From Fulvivirga marina (GTDB lineage: Bacteria > Bacteroidota > Bacteroidia > Cytophagales > Cyclobacteriaceae): DNA of 64,000 nt. The notes beneath the pieces are model-generated. The model ran no database searches, was not told where the DNA came from, and worked only from the letters and a program-made list of their open reading frames with translations. The translations under genes were made by a program, and so were the position numbers. The stretch spans positions 16,048-80,047 of the forward strand of contig NZ_JAEUGD010000018.1 in NCBI RefSeq assembly GCF_016775155.1, written 5' to 3'. Of the stretch, positions 51,591 to 60,813 are shown in pieces. How positions within the stretch are numbered: the stretch's first letter is position 1; the number at the start of each line of letters is the position of its first letter.

Positions 51591-51598
51591 TTGAATTT

Positions 51599-53197
51599 AT
51601 GAGAGACCTACATATTTTCCAACAATTTGCAAAGAAAAGTAAATTATCAAGCCATAACAAGGATGGCGAAGGCGTAATCTACACGCGTGTCTCTACTAAA
51701 GAACAGCTAGAAAATAATGCCAGCCTTGCCACTCAAAAGAAATGCTGCATTGCGTTTGCCAATAGAAAAGGGATTAAAGTAAGAGCCTATTTTGGAGGAA
51801 CGTACGAATCAGCCAAAAGTGATGAAAGAAAGGAGTTTCAGAAGATGATCGCTTATGTTAAGTCAAGAAAAAGCATCTCTTATATCATTGTTTATTCTTA
51901 TGACCGCTTTTCTCGTACAGGAACGAATGCAGCCTACATAAGTGAACAATTAAAAAAACAGGGCATCCTCACTTTATCTGCAACGCAGGAGGTTAATGCT
52001 GATACTGCTGCCGGCTCATTTCAACAAAACCTATATTACCTTTTTAGTCAATTTGATAATGAACTGAGAAGAGGTAAAAGTATTGATGGCATGATAGACA
52101 AGCTGGAAAGAGGCGATTGGGTTACTTCTATTCCGCTGGGATATACAAACCTAAACCCAGGCAAAGGTAAAACTCCAAAAATAGTTGTAAATGATGATGG
52201 GAAGTTATTAAGGCAAGCTTTTCATTGGAAGGCCAATGAAGACATTACATATGAGGAAATGGCTAAACGTTTAAAGGCAAAGGGACTAACTATCCGGTCA
52301 AAACTATTAAGCAATATTTTCCGAAACCCTTTTTATTGCGGGTTAATGGCTTGTTCGTTAATTCCTGGTAAGGTGATCAAAGGAAACCATGAACCGCTCG
52401 TTTCAAAGGAGCTTTTCTTAAAGGTACATGGCTTACTAAATGGTAATACTTATGGGTACTCGTCGGACGAGCAAAATTTACCATTAAGACAATTTGTAAG
52501 GAGCTATGAATGCGGCACGCCTTATACTGGCTATGTCGTCAGAAAGAAGGGGTTATATTATTACAAGAATAATCGTAAGGGAAGCAAGGAAAACCGCAGT
52601 GCCAAAATAATGCACAAGAAGTTCACTGAGCTCTTATCACAATACCAGCTATCCAATAAGGGAAGCGCATTGGCTTTAAGAGAGATGATGCTTTATACAT
52701 TTACAAAACATCATGAAGAGGCTTTGCAGCAAAATAAGATTTTCAAGAAAAAGATTGAGGTGCTTGATTCCAAGCTGGAACGATTGGAAGAGCGGTTTGT
52801 GTTCGATGAAATTACCAGGGAGCAGTACAATAAATTCTCTTCAAAAATAATCACTGAAAAGTATGAAATTGAGGAACAACAGATTTCTGAGGGAATTGAC
52901 TTATCGAACCTTGATAAAGCCATTGACAAAGCGCTTCAATATAGCCTTAAATTGCCTGATTTGTGGGTTTCTGGGGACTTAGGCATTAAAAGGTCGTTGC
53001 AAAATATGGTGTTCCCGGAAGGTGTGCTGTTTGACTTCAAAAATGACTGTTATCGAACCACCAGAGTCAATTCAATATTTGACGCAATACCCTATTTTTC
53101 AGTCAGTTATAGTCAAAAACAAAAAAGGACAAACCAACATAATGTTAGCTTGTCCTCGATGGTAGCCCCTTGGAGAATCGAACTACCTACTCTATGA
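51599..53197 (+). CDS. large serine recombinase
   Basis: A 532-residue protein with an N-terminal resolvase domain: the nucleophile Ser32 in YTRVSTKEQ, and 'SYDRFSRTGTNAAYI' (about 100-114), which carries the conserved Arg residues. A recombinase domain follows (about 170-260), then a zinc-ribbon region that appears degenerate (one Cys visible in YECGTPYTGY) and a coiled coil (about 375-430). The last about 25 residues are read from a terminator and tRNA-like antisense sequence, so the true C-terminus may be at an att site. It should integrate or excise the element at short core sites. Confidence 0.85.
   Translation: MRDLHIFQQFAKKSKLSSHNKDGEGVIYTRVSTKEQLENNASLATQKKCCIAFANRKGIKVRAYFGGTYESAKSDERKEFQKMIAYVKSRKSISYIIVYSYDRFSRTGTNAAYISEQLKKQGILTLSATQEVNADTAAGSFQQNLYYLFSQFDNELRRGKSIDGMIDKLERGDWVTSIPLGYTNLNPGKGKTPKIVVNDDGKLLRQAFHWKANEDITYEEMAKRLKAKGLTIRSKLLSNIFRNPFYCGLMACSLIPGKVIKGNHEPLVSKELFLKVHGLLNGNTYGYSSDEQNLPLRQFVRSYECGTPYTGYVVRKKGLYYYKNNRKGSKENRSAKIMHKKFTELLSQYQLSNKGSALALREMMLYTFTKHHEEALQQNKIFKKKIEVLDSKLERLEERFVFDEITREQYNKFSSKIITEKYEIEEQQISEGIDLSNLDKAIDKALQYSLKLPDLWVSGDLGIKRSLQNMVFPEGVLFDFKNDCYRTTRVNSIFDAIPYFSVSYSQKQKRTNQHNVSLSSMVAPWRIELPTL
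53119..53156 (-). terminator. intrinsic terminator of the tyrosine recombinase gene
   Basis: On the minus strand AGGACAA (53156-53150) and TTGTCCT (53132-53126) form the outer stem, and an inner AACAT/ATGTT pair stabilises the loop. A run of six T's follows. It lies just downstream of the tyrosine recombinase stop at 53192 and of a tRNA 3'-like sequence, as expected at a native tRNA end. It also underlies the end of the serine recombinase frame. Confidence 0.75.
53160..53190 (-). other. tRNA 3'-end-like sequence (attachment-site remnant)
   Basis: Read on the minus strand: GGTAGTTCGATTCTCC followed by AAGGGGCTACCA. It has a TTCGATT T-loop and an acceptor-like end with CCA, and a terminator directly after. 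No complete tRNA is upstream. It is best read as a displaced 3' half of a tRNA, or a related att core, left by integration. The 5' half is missing, and stem pairing is imperfect. Confidence 0.45.
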
Positions 53198-54466
53198 CAA
53201 AATTTGATCAGCGGCATCATCCAAAACTTCTTTGTCGAAATCATCAAAATAAGCCTCGGTAGTATAATAGTTGGTATGCCCGAGCATATCCCCTATTACG
53301 TTCTTTCCAACACCTTTATGAAGACCTGCGGTTGCAAAAGTATGTCTAATGACATAAGTAGTTAATGTAACAGGAATCCCTGCATCCTTACCTATTTTCT
53401 TAAGCCAATCATTATGAGTGGAACGCCTTTCTGTATATTTCTTATAAATGTATGATTCGTCATCACTGTCAATCACATCCTGGAGAATTGGAAATATCAA
53501 ATTACCAGTCCGCCTCTGATTCAGATAATATTTTAAAATGCCTAGTGCTTCTTCATTGAGCTTTATATTGAAATCCTTTACACTTTCTCCTCTTCTCGTC
53601 TTACGACGCCGATATTTCAACCTGCCTTCAGAAACATTCTCCCTGTTAAGGAAAGCTAAATCAATAAAATTCATTCCTCTACAATTGAACATAAAAAGAA
53701 GATAATTTCGATGATGCCAGATCGGGGTGTCATGCTGATAATCCAGGTCTCTGATGACCTGCAAATAATCTGTTTTGATAGCCCTTTTCTTAGTTTTTGC
53801 TTTTTTTATCGAATATCCACCCTGCCCAAAAGGATAGTGCTCTTTTGAAACCTCAGTTGTGGAATCTTTTATAGCTAAATTATATATTCTCCGTATTGAA
53901 CGCAGGTATGCACCGAAGGCATTAACTTTCATTCCCTTTGACCTGCAATTAGCTTCGTAGCCCAAGAGAAATATTTCATCAATATCCGTCAAGAGAAGAT
54001 TTATCCGTCCACTATAATTAACCATAGAGTTAATTGCATATTCAAAGCCCTCAGCCATACTGTATTGACCAGATTGATTATACATGGTTATAACCTTTCG
54101 CCCATAATCACTCAGAGTCGTAGACTTTTTTAAACTAATTACTTCCTTCTTCTCTTGTCTGCTACCATTAATAGACTCCTTAACCAAATCAGCTAATTCA
54201 TATACCGTCATATCCTTTAACTGATAATCGTACCTCAGTATAATGTCATTCGCCAATGCCAATTGATTACCTATTTGAGCGTTTACACGAGTCGAATTTT
54301 GATACCCTTTTCTAACTTTCAGATTTTTCTTATCCCACTGATCCACGGTTGCTTTATAACCTGTAGGCATCATCTTTGGAAGATTTTTGTGCGTCAGTCT
54401 GATAACAATCGGATACACATCCGTCTTCTTACTTCTCGTATCTAATCTTAGTACCGCTGTAGCCAT
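53192..54466 (-). CDS. tyrosine site-specific recombinase (integrase)
   Basis: 424 residues from the ATG at 54466, just before MATAVLRLDTRSKKTDVYPI, the typical start in Bacteroidota integrases. It has an N-terminal arm/SAM-like domain (about 110-210). The catalytic domain follows with Arg in FNCRGMNFIDLAFL, an 'IRHTFATAGL' box (Arg-His), 'LGHTNYYTTEAYF' with the nucleophile Tyr, and a C-terminal Asp/Glu-rich helix. It lies between two tRNA-related sequences, one immediately at its stop (53160-53190) and one 175 bases upstream of its start (54641-54687), so it is the integrase of an element inserted at a tRNA. Confidence 0.9.
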   Translation of the reverse strand: MATAVLRLDTRSKKTDVYPIVIRLTHKNLPKMMPTGYKATVDQWDKKNLKVRKGYQNSTRVNAQIGNQLALANDIILRYDYQLKDMTVYELADLVKESINGSRQEKKEVISLKKSTTLSDYGRKVITMYNQSGQYSMAEGFEYAINSMVNYSGRINLLLTDIDEIFLLGYEANCRSKGMKVNAFGAYLRSIRRIYNLAIKDSTTEVSKEHYPFGQGGYSIKKAKTKKRAIKTDYLQVIRDLDYQHDTPIWHHRNYLLFMFNCRGMNFIDLAFLNRENVSEGRLKYRRRKTRRGESVKDFNIKLNEEALGILKYYLNQRRTGNLIFPILQDVIDSDDESYIYKKYTERRSTHNDWLKKIGKDAGIPVTLTTYVIRHTFATAGLHKGVGKNVIGDMLGHTNYYTTEAYFDDFDKEVLDDAADQILS

Positions 54467-54640
54467 GCTATTAATATTTTTTAGTGTCGAACATTTCAAC
54501 GCAAACTGCCTTAGTTTGGTTGCTAAGATTTTGCTAAGTTTTTAACATTCTAACAACGCAAAACAAAACCTAGGATCGTTTAAAAACTCTATTTATTCAT
54601 CTATTTAAAGGGTTTATTGTTTGATAGAATAAAAAACAAC

Positions 54641-54687
54641 CTTGACTCATAATCAAGGGGTCCCTGGTTCGAGCCCAGGTGGGCCCA
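54641..54687 (+). other. 3' fragment of tRNA-Met(CAT), element attachment site
   Basis: The sequence has a perfect anticodon arm (CTTGA CTCATAA TCAAG, anticodon CAT), a variable GGGTC, a T-arm (CCTGG TTCGAGC CCAGG) and an acceptor 3' strand TGGGCCC followed by A. The D-arm and 5' acceptor strand are absent upstream, so it is a 3' half, not a working tRNA. Together with the terminator after it, it marks the right end (attR type) of an element inserted into a tRNA-Met gene. The intact copy should lie outside the window, to the left. Confidence 0.8.
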
Positions 54688-54694
54688 CAACACT

Positions 54695-54729
54695 AAAGCC
54701 TTGTAAATCGTTGATTTACAAGGCTTTTT
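54695..54729 (+). terminator. strong intrinsic terminator after the tRNA-Met fragment
   Basis: A 15-base perfect stem (AAAGCCTTGTAAATC / GATTTACAAGGCTTT) with a 3-base loop and a T-tract on the plus strand. On the minus strand, A's in the stem also give a T-tract, so it can work in both directions. It is most likely the native tRNA-Met terminator, which supports the att-site reading. Confidence 0.9.
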
Positions 54730-55313
54730 AATATTCAACTTTTTTCGCTTTTTTGGCAAAAATTACTATTTGCAAACATTTTGCAAACATTTCGTTTTTT
54801 CTTTATCAAAAAAGAGGATCGAGCACATTTTTGGGATTAAGCGGAATTTCTGTGGAGTATCTAAGAAAAGTATAATTTACGGCAAAAAAAGATTGCCTTG
54901 GAAAATCATTGTTAGAGCTATTTCTGCCAGAGGGTATTTTTTGATTGGTATTTTCAGATAGAGATAAATAGAAAAAACAGCAAACATTGTTTTTGATTAA
55001 CCCCTGACCTAGAGGACAGCTCACAAATACATTCTTTCGACATAATATTAGCACAACTAACACTTTACCAACAAGAAGTGAACTAGTTTTTCCTAATTGA
55101 CTAAGATTTTTTCACCTCTATATGTTTACCTCTACCACCCATTTTGTACTATAATGGTTATCCTATGATCATTTGCAAATTTTTTATTATTTTTTTAAAT
55201 AATCAACACAATATAATTCAAGGACATTTCTATTACCTTAATAAAGGGTTATTTACCGACGAATGCTAATTATATATTATAATTGTGTCATATATTGAAA
55301 TACATAGAAAGAG
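54730..55313. other. A+T-rich gene-free boundary region
   Basis: About 580 bases of very A+T-rich DNA between the element end and the glycosyltransferase. Two weak opposing frames (54770-54961 plus, 54806-55063 minus) lack coding signs and I do not annotate them. A promoter for the glycosyltransferase is expected here. Confidence 0.4.
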
Positions 55314-56156
55314 ATGTCAACATCTTCAGATAAAAGAAATTGCATTGTCATTATATTTGATGACCAATACTTTGATTTTGCCCGGAACTGTCTTAAAAGC
55401 TTTTCCAACTTCCCTGATCACCCCATGATAAAGGTAATCTATCAAGGAAATGACACTAATATCTCTAAATTTATTGATGAATTAGATAATACTGAACGTA
55501 TCGATATAAACTTGGATATGTCAAAATTGTCAAATTTAAACTTAGGCCATATAGGCTCCCCCATGATCTATGTTAGGTATGTCATTTGGTCATCATTATT
55601 TGACGATTATGACAAGGTGTTGTACATTGATTGTGACTCACTCATCATAAAACCGTTTCCTGAGCTATTCGAACATGATGATTTTTTTACGCTTTACGAT
55701 AATGCCGACAAACCATTATTCAATGAATCGGCTTATAAGAACGAGGAATTCATTACGAAAACTCAAGAAGACAATCTTCCACACGATTTATTAAATCGCA
55801 TGATGATTAATAGTGGAGTTCTGCTAGTACCCAAAAGATACCGTACTGCCGAGAATTTTCGCTTATTAAATGAATTATCCCAGAGATACTCCAAGTTCAT
55901 CGAGCATTCTGATCAAAGTATTATTACTATTTGGTGCTATTTAAACGACATTAAAATCAGCTGTGACTATCGATATAATTTTATGATCGACAGAATAACT
56001 CGTCCGAGCTTTTCAAATATAAAACTCGAGGACGCAAAGCTACTTCATTTTTCGTACTGGAAACCTAACAAAAATATTGGCGAATTATTTCAAAGAGGTC
56101 CAATGTTTCGCCAACTCAAAGCACTTATTGAACAAAACTCAGATTTTTTCAAATAA
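55314..56156 (+). CDS. GT8-like glycosyltransferase
   Basis: A 280-residue protein with the GT-A fold signature: an N-terminal 'CIVIIFDDQYFDFARNCL', then 'DKVLYIDCDSLIIKPF' containing a DxD metal site (Asp-Cys-Asp) and later 'EHSDQSIITIWCYL', like the GT8 'D(Q/S)xIL' segment. It should transfer a sugar from a nucleotide sugar. The acceptor is unknown. It stands at the start of the right-hand cluster, plus strand, next to an FkbM methyltransferase gene. Confidence 0.75.
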   Translation: MSTSSDKRNCIVIIFDDQYFDFARNCLKSFSNFPDHPMIKVIYQGNDTNISKFIDELDNTERIDINLDMSKLSNLNLGHIGSPMIYVRYVIWSSLFDDYDKVLYIDCDSLIIKPFPELFEHDDFFTLYDNADKPLFNESAYKNEEFITKTQEDNLPHDLLNRMMINSGVLLVPKRYRTAENFRLLNELSQRYSKFIEHSDQSIITIWCYLNDIKISCDYRYNFMIDRITRPSFSNIKLEDAKLLHFSYWKPNKNIGELFQRGPMFRQLKALIEQNSDFFK

Positions 56157-56251
56157 TCATAAATATATCCTATTTATATCCTATTATAGCAGCAATGAAC
56201 ATTCAGCAGAGCTGATGGAATCAATAATTATTTTAAATTTTAATATATCGA

Positions 56252-56935
56252 ATGGGCTTAAAATACAGATCTCAAAAAGGGCAAGACAAATGGCTGGTTG
56301 AAGAGATATTTGATTATAAACAAAAAGGATATTTTGTAGACCTTGCTGCCTCTGACGGCATCACTATTAATAATACATACGCTCTCGAAAAAAGATTGGG
56401 CTGGACAGGAATATGCATTGAACCCAATGAAGTTTTTTATAAAAGTCTGCTTGAATACAGAAATTGCCAAACTGCTAACATTGTCATCGACAAACAGGAT
56501 GATGTAGTAGTTGATTTCAGATCTGATAATATGTGGAGTGGAGGTATAGTAGATGAAGATACTGACAACAATGAACATTACCGATCTGAGCAGTTAAAAA
56601 CTGCTACTATCAGTAAAAGGACAACCAAAAAACTAGAAACTCTACTAGATGAGATCAGTGCACCAAAGATTATCGATTATTTAAGTCTTGACGTAGAAGG
56701 AGCTGAAACTCGAATTCTCAGGGATTTTGCTTTTGATAAATACATCTTTCTGGCGCTCACAATCGAACGACCAACTCTTGAATTGGAAGAAGCACTATTC
56801 GACAATGGCTACGTTTATGTTACAAAAAGCAAGGTCGGAAATGAATTCGACACATTCTATGTACATAATAGCATTCCAAATTTCAGTACAATAAACAAGG
56901 AAAGCTACAGACCTACACCTAAAAAGGATTTTTAG
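56252..56935 (+). CDS. FkbM-family methyltransferase
   Basis: A 227-residue protein of the FkbM SAM-dependent methyltransferase family: motif I as GYFVDLAASDGITIN (VDLGA-type), 'GICIEPNEVFYKSL' and a 'DYLSLDVEGAETRIL' motif. These enzymes O-methylate sugars or other small groups. It follows the glycosyltransferase by about 95 bases in the same direction. The gene ends 30 bases before the oppositely directed dioxygenase. Confidence 0.8.
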   Translation: MGLKYRSQKGQDKWLVEEIFDYKQKGYFVDLAASDGITINNTYALEKRLGWTGICIEPNEVFYKSLLEYRNCQTANIVIDKQDDVVVDFRSDNMWSGGIVDEDTDNNEHYRSEQLKTATISKRTTKKLETLLDEISAPKIIDYLSLDVEGAETRILRDFAFDKYIFLALTIERPTLELEEALFDNGYVYVTKSKVGNEFDTFYVHNSIPNFSTINKESYRPTPKKDF

Positions 56936-56965
56936 ATATCACATAAATTCTAATAGCACAACTCA

Positions 56966-57922
56966 TTAATTCCTTTCAATAAGCATTTGCTCTAGTATTC
57001 GCCTCGCATGTGTATGGTCACTAGGGATTTTCTCTAATGGAAGGTCTTCAGACCATACTCCACCTCGATAAACAGACGCATCGACTCTACCAAAAATACT
57101 CTTCAATCCAAGTGGAAGTTTTTTACTTTCTGGTGTTGATAGCCATATCCTATAAAGCAACCTGTTGTCACCTTCAAGAAACTTTTGCCTGGCATGCAAG
57201 GCTTTATGGTTATTTACAAATAACACATCCCCCCTTTGCAAAAGGCATCGTTCATTATGTTCATCTATAATCTCATCTAAAAATTTCAGCGCAATTTCCT
57301 GTTGTTCTGAAAGCTTGTATTTTTTATCGTATTTTAAAGCGCTGTCTATAAAATGCCTGGTATACCAAAATAATAAGTCACCATCTTCAGTTTCGAAGAT
57401 TATTGGGTAATAAGATATATCTCCATCCTTCCCGGTGAATTTTGAGCGATCTACCGGATAATCCTGCTTCAGGAATTCGTAATAATCCGGATACGTCTTC
57501 TGCATATCTTTACAGACAGCAGCAGAATTCATTAGCCTTGTCCTGCCTCCTTCTTTGGATGCATGTACTCCTACAAGCATAAAAAGATCACATCTATCAT
57601 TATGTGGAGGTAATGCACCGGAATATTCATAACCCCTAGTACTAACATTAGAAGGCTCATTTTGACCTACTACATCTTCTACTCTCACAAGAAATTCGTT
57701 ATTCCTCGACTGAGATACGGGCAGACCAAATGTAAAGGCAAATTTTAACAGATCGAGCTCAAGCGAACTACGATCTTCACTATCAAAATCAAATCCTCTT
57801 ACGAGTAAATAGCCATCTCCATCCTGAAGAATACCATTAAATTTATCAGCATAGCCATCCACATATTCGTAATAACCATGTTCATTTTTTTTAAATACTT
57901 CATCAAATTCAAAAGAGGTCAT
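56966..57922 (-). CDS. TauD/clavaminate-synthase-like Fe(II)/2-oxoglutarate dioxygenase (copy 1)
   Basis: A 318-residue protein with the HxD metal motif in PPHNDRCDLFML (His and Asp) and a distal His in NNHKALHARQKF. A 2-oxoglutarate-binding Arg follows in RLLYRIWLS. Such enzymes hydroxylate amino acids or other small molecules; AsnO-like members act on free or carrier-bound amino acids. It lies 7 bases upstream of a paralogue in the same direction, in the sulfotransferase/HMGL-like cluster. Confidence 0.75.
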   Translation of the reverse strand: MTSFEFDEVFKKNEHGYYEYVDGYADKFNGILQDGDGYLLVRGFDFDSEDRSSLELDLLKFAFTFGLPVSQSRNNEFLVRVEDVVGQNEPSNVSTRGYEYSGALPPHNDRCDLFMLVGVHASKEGGRTRLMNSAAVCKDMQKTYPDYYEFLKQDYPVDRSKFTGKDGDISYYPIIFETEDGDLLFWYTRHFIDSALKYDKKYKLSEQQEIALKFLDEIIDEHNERCLLQRGDVLFVNNHKALHARQKFLEGDNRLLYRIWLSTPESKKLPLGLKSIFGRVDASVYRGGVWSEDLPLEKIPSDHTHARRILEQMLIERN

Positions 57923-57928
57923 AACTTA

Positions 57929-58879
57929 TTAATTTACAGCTTTGACAAGCTGATCAGTGTGAAGTAAGTGTTTTACATTTTCTCTGGCCATGTTAATATC
58001 TGAAGGTATCAGCTCTTGATCGAACTCATCTGACCAAACTCCACCTCTATAACTTCCTGATTTAGTATATCTAAACATGCGCATATAATGATCAGGGAGT
58101 TCGCAACTACGAGGATCAGATAGCCATACCCTATATAGCAGTCTATCATCTCCTTCAGGAAATTTTTGCCTTCCATGTAGCGCTTTGTGATTATTGATTA
58201 CACATATATTACCATGCTGCAACACCACACCCTCTTTGTGTTCATCAATTAGTTTGTCCAACATATTTAAGGCTTCCATCTGTTCAACAGATAATTCTTC
58301 CTTGTTTTCTATCCTTGACCGAACATACCACATGATAAGTCCTTTGGATGATTCCGAAATTATAGGCATTTTCAAAGTCCCTCCGGGATAGTGATAGGAA
58401 AATTTCTCCCGAAGAGTCGCAAATTGCTCTGGATAATCCTTCATCAACTGAGAACATATTTTATTGGTGCTAACCATGAAAGTCTCTCCCTCCCTTTTTG
58501 AGGGCGTCACACCGAAGAGTACCAACAAATCGGCTCGATCATTATGCATTGGTATAAACCCCGCATTCTCCTGACCTACTAACAGGGGTCTGTTTCTCAC
58601 TTTATTTGAGCCGGTTTTAGCTGTATCAATATCTTCCAACCTAACTACAAAGTCATCGTAAATAGTTTCGGACAGAGGAACCCCCAAAGTGAAAGCCCAC
58701 TTTAATACATTCGTCTGTATTTCCTGCTCACTGGATCCTTCCAGCGGGAAGCCCTTTAGTATAAAATACCCCTCTTCATTATATAGGATATTTTCGAAAT
58801 TACTTATAGTATCAGCATTACAAGAGTAATATCCCTGATCGCCCTTGCTGAAAAAATCATCAAAATTGAATGCTTTCAT
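57929..58879 (-). CDS. TauD/clavaminate-synthase-like Fe(II)/2-oxoglutarate dioxygenase (copy 2)
   Basis: A 316-residue paralogue of the preceding gene. The HxD motif appears as MHNDRADLLVLF, and the distal His lies in INNHKALHGRQKF. Arg follows in RLLYRVWLSDPRS. The two share several long identical blocks, for example 'NNHKALH' and 'RGGVWS', and arose by tandem duplication, but both keep complete active sites. They could act on different positions or substrates of the same product. Confidence 0.75.
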   Translation of the reverse strand: MKAFNFDDFFSKGDQGYYSCNADTISNFENILYNEEGYFILKGFPLEGSSEQEIQTNVLKWAFTLGVPLSETIYDDFVVRLEDIDTAKTGSNKVRNRPLLVGQENAGFIPMHNDRADLLVLFGVTPSKREGETFMVSTNKICSQLMKDYPEQFATLREKFSYHYPGGTLKMPIISESSKGLIMWYVRSRIENKEELSVEQMEALNMLDKLIDEHKEGVVLQHGNICVINNHKALHGRQKFPEGDDRLLYRVWLSDPRSCELPDHYMRMFRYTKSGSYRGGVWSDEFDQELIPSDINMARENVKHLLHTDQLVKAVN

Positions 58880-58898
58880 ATATTATTGTTAATACTCT

Positions 58899-59729
58899 TT
58901 AACACTCGAACATCAGAGTCTCTTCCCCAATTTTTTCCTTGTATAATTTAATATCTGCGTCATACAATTTGCACACAACATCATACATCTCCTGGCTAAA
59001 TAATGATTGTGGGTTGATTATTTCACCCTTCTTTCTCATAGAAATTATGTCATTCACATTTAGTTTATGCGCATTAGTGATAGAAACCTTCTTGAAACCG
59101 TCTATACCATGTTTAGAAGTTTTTCGCATGTCATATATCTTCAACTCTATCTTTTTCTCCAACGTGTCTACGGCTTTCCCGAATTTTTCAACGCTGAAAT
59201 AATCATCATAATCTTCATATAATAAAAACTCAACCTGAGGAGACCAGTGTGCGTTGACGTGTAAAAACTTCCAATTACTCTCCAGTTTCTTTACAAACTT
59301 TTCAAAATTTACCAAGTGCCTGGCAGCAGGATCCAGTAATTTAGCCATAACACCGTCCTGATGTCTGTAAGTAAGATAACTATGTGGCCTCCTATTAAAC
59401 TGATCCAAAAATGCACTTGCCAATCTAGCAAACGGACATCTTAATATCACAAACGCGTATTCATTCCTCAATTGATATCTTAGATCCGGTTTAAATAACC
59501 CATGACCAGAGACATTAGTAGTCCATTGCTTGTTACTGTTGGCATCCCAAATACCGTTAGCAATATCGACAGAGTACCTCATTGTCTGGCTGGCATTTTT
59601 AGGAATGAATGTATAAATGCTGTCACTTGAATAAATATGTTTAGCAAAATTTACAGCCTGATTATGCTTGTAATTATGCTTCCAGCATTTGCCCGTTTGA
59701 CCTGGATTTAATAAACGCCTCTGTTTCAT
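58899..59729 (-). CDS. sulfotransferase family 2-like protein
   Basis: A 276-residue protein with the PAPS-binding loop FIPKNASQTM (5'-phosphosulfate site) and 'VILRCPFARLASAFLDQF' (3'-phosphate site with the RxPxxRxxSxF pattern) of carbohydrate-type sulfotransferases. It probably moves sulfate from PAPS to a hydroxyl of a sugar or other product. It overlaps the HMGL-like gene by 4 bases (ATGA), so the two are coupled. Confidence 0.75.
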   Translation of the reverse strand: MKQRRLLNPGQTGKCWKHNYKHNQAVNFAKHIYSSDSIYTFIPKNASQTMRYSVDIANGIWDANSNKQWTTNVSGHGLFKPDLRYQLRNEYAFVILRCPFARLASAFLDQFNRRPHSYLTYRHQDGVMAKLLDPAARHLVNFEKFVKKLESNWKFLHVNAHWSPQVEFLLYEDYDDYFSVEKFGKAVDTLEKKIELKIYDMRKTSKHGIDGFKKVSITNAHKLNVNDIISMRKKGEIINPQSLFSQEMYDVVCKLYDADIKLYKEKIGEETLMFEC

Positions 59730-60787
59730 TGTCTTGTAAATAGCTGCTTCAAGGTTTCAAGCCTTTCTTGCGTAAGGTAATATTCATTACCACTGTATAA
59801 TAATTGATTTTTCAGACTGGCCATCTCTGAAGCTGATATATTCTGTCCGTACATCATTTCAAAGAGCTGCGAATCTGTAGTCACTCCAAATAACAACCTA
59901 TTTTTATCAGACGAATTATTCCATAGTTTATAATGCGTGCCCGTAATAAACGTATGATCACCATAAACTATGTCCCTAACTTCGAGTATCTTCTTCACTT
60001 CATCAGGAAAACCCTCAACAATATTATTTAAAAGCTTGACATACGCCTTATCATGGATAACATCTCTCGGATCCATCATATTTTTGCGTTCGCTACAATT
60101 TAGAAACGATGTACCCACATGTGAGGCACCATATTCTACCGCCAGACTGGTGGTAACTTTGGCAAGTCCCAAGTCATTATGAGGATGCCACTCAAACGTT
60201 CCAATATTTTCGAATATTCTTCTCAGCCTATCCATGTTACCAATACCTTTGGTATCACAAAGTATAACACTTCGATAACCAGCACCCATCAACTTTCCAT
60301 ACCACTCTACAACCCTTGACTCAGGATTGTCTATAGCATCATTAGTAACATCTGTAAGGGCAATATCCAGGGGAATATCTATGAGTTCACGCCAGTATTT
60401 TATAGAATTGAGGGCAAAATTCAGCACATCTTCGGGTGAAGAGTGTAAAATGCTGGTGCATGCTGATGTGCTTGAAGAAATCCAGATATTGGCAGAAACA
60501 TTCTCCGCTTCTCTGAGTAGTTTTGCCATAATATTTAGATCGTGCTTTCTAGCATGACCAACTGTAGACAATTCTACTCCTGCATTTCTTTTTAAACCTA
60601 CTATATCCTGACATTTTGAATATTCTCCTCCACATATAGATGGGTATCCAATATTTATTCTAGACCCTACTGGAAACGCCGAAAGGTACTCTTCGTAGAG
60701 AGCCATACTTACATTAAACGTTGCGGCTATTCCATCTCTTCTAAAATCATCCCTGACACTAATGTCCTTATTAAAAAATTCTCCCAC
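59726..60787 (-). CDS. HMGL-like/DRE-TIM carboxyltransferase or lyase
   Basis: A 353-residue TIM-barrel-type protein. The N-terminal 'VRDDFRRDGIAAT' is a degenerate DRE-TIM 'RDGxQ' motif and 'WHPHNDLGLA' is the metal-binding HxH plus Asn-Asp. 'SFLNCSERKNMMD' fits the 'GxGERxGN' segment. Family members include HMG-CoA lyase, homocitrate synthase and isopropylmalate synthase. The unusual motifs make the substrate uncertain; a citramalate- or aldol-type reaction is possible. It is the start of a coupled pair with the sulfotransferase. Confidence 0.7.
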   Translation of the reverse strand: MGEFFNKDISVRDDFRRDGIAATFNVSMALYEEYLSAFPVGSRINIGYPSICGGEYSKCQDIVGLKRNAGVELSTVGHARKHDLNIMAKLLREAENVSANIWISSSTSACTSILHSSPEDVLNFALNSIKYWRELIDIPLDIALTDVTNDAIDNPESRVVEWYGKLMGAGYRSVILCDTKGIGNMDRLRRIFENIGTFEWHPHNDLGLAKVTTSLAVEYGASHVGTSFLNCSERKNMMDPRDVIHDKAYVKLLNNIVEGFPDEVKKILEVRDIVYGDHTFITGTHYKLWNNSSDKNRLLFGVTTDSQLFEMMYGQNISASEMASLKNQLLYSGNEYYLTQERLETLKQLFTRQ

Positions 60788-60813
60788 AGTTTAAATTGAT
60801 CCTATTGGCTAAA

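Noticed and set aside
53160..53240. A complete tRNA gene on the minus strand
   Set aside because: Only the T-arm and acceptor 3' side are recognisable; the D-arm, anticodon arm and 5' acceptor strand are missing, and T-stem pairing is imperfect.
54770..55063. Two overlapping frames (63 and 85 codons) right of the tRNA-Met fragment
   Set aside because: Opposed and overlapping, without ribosome sites or recognisable products; typical of A+T-rich noise.
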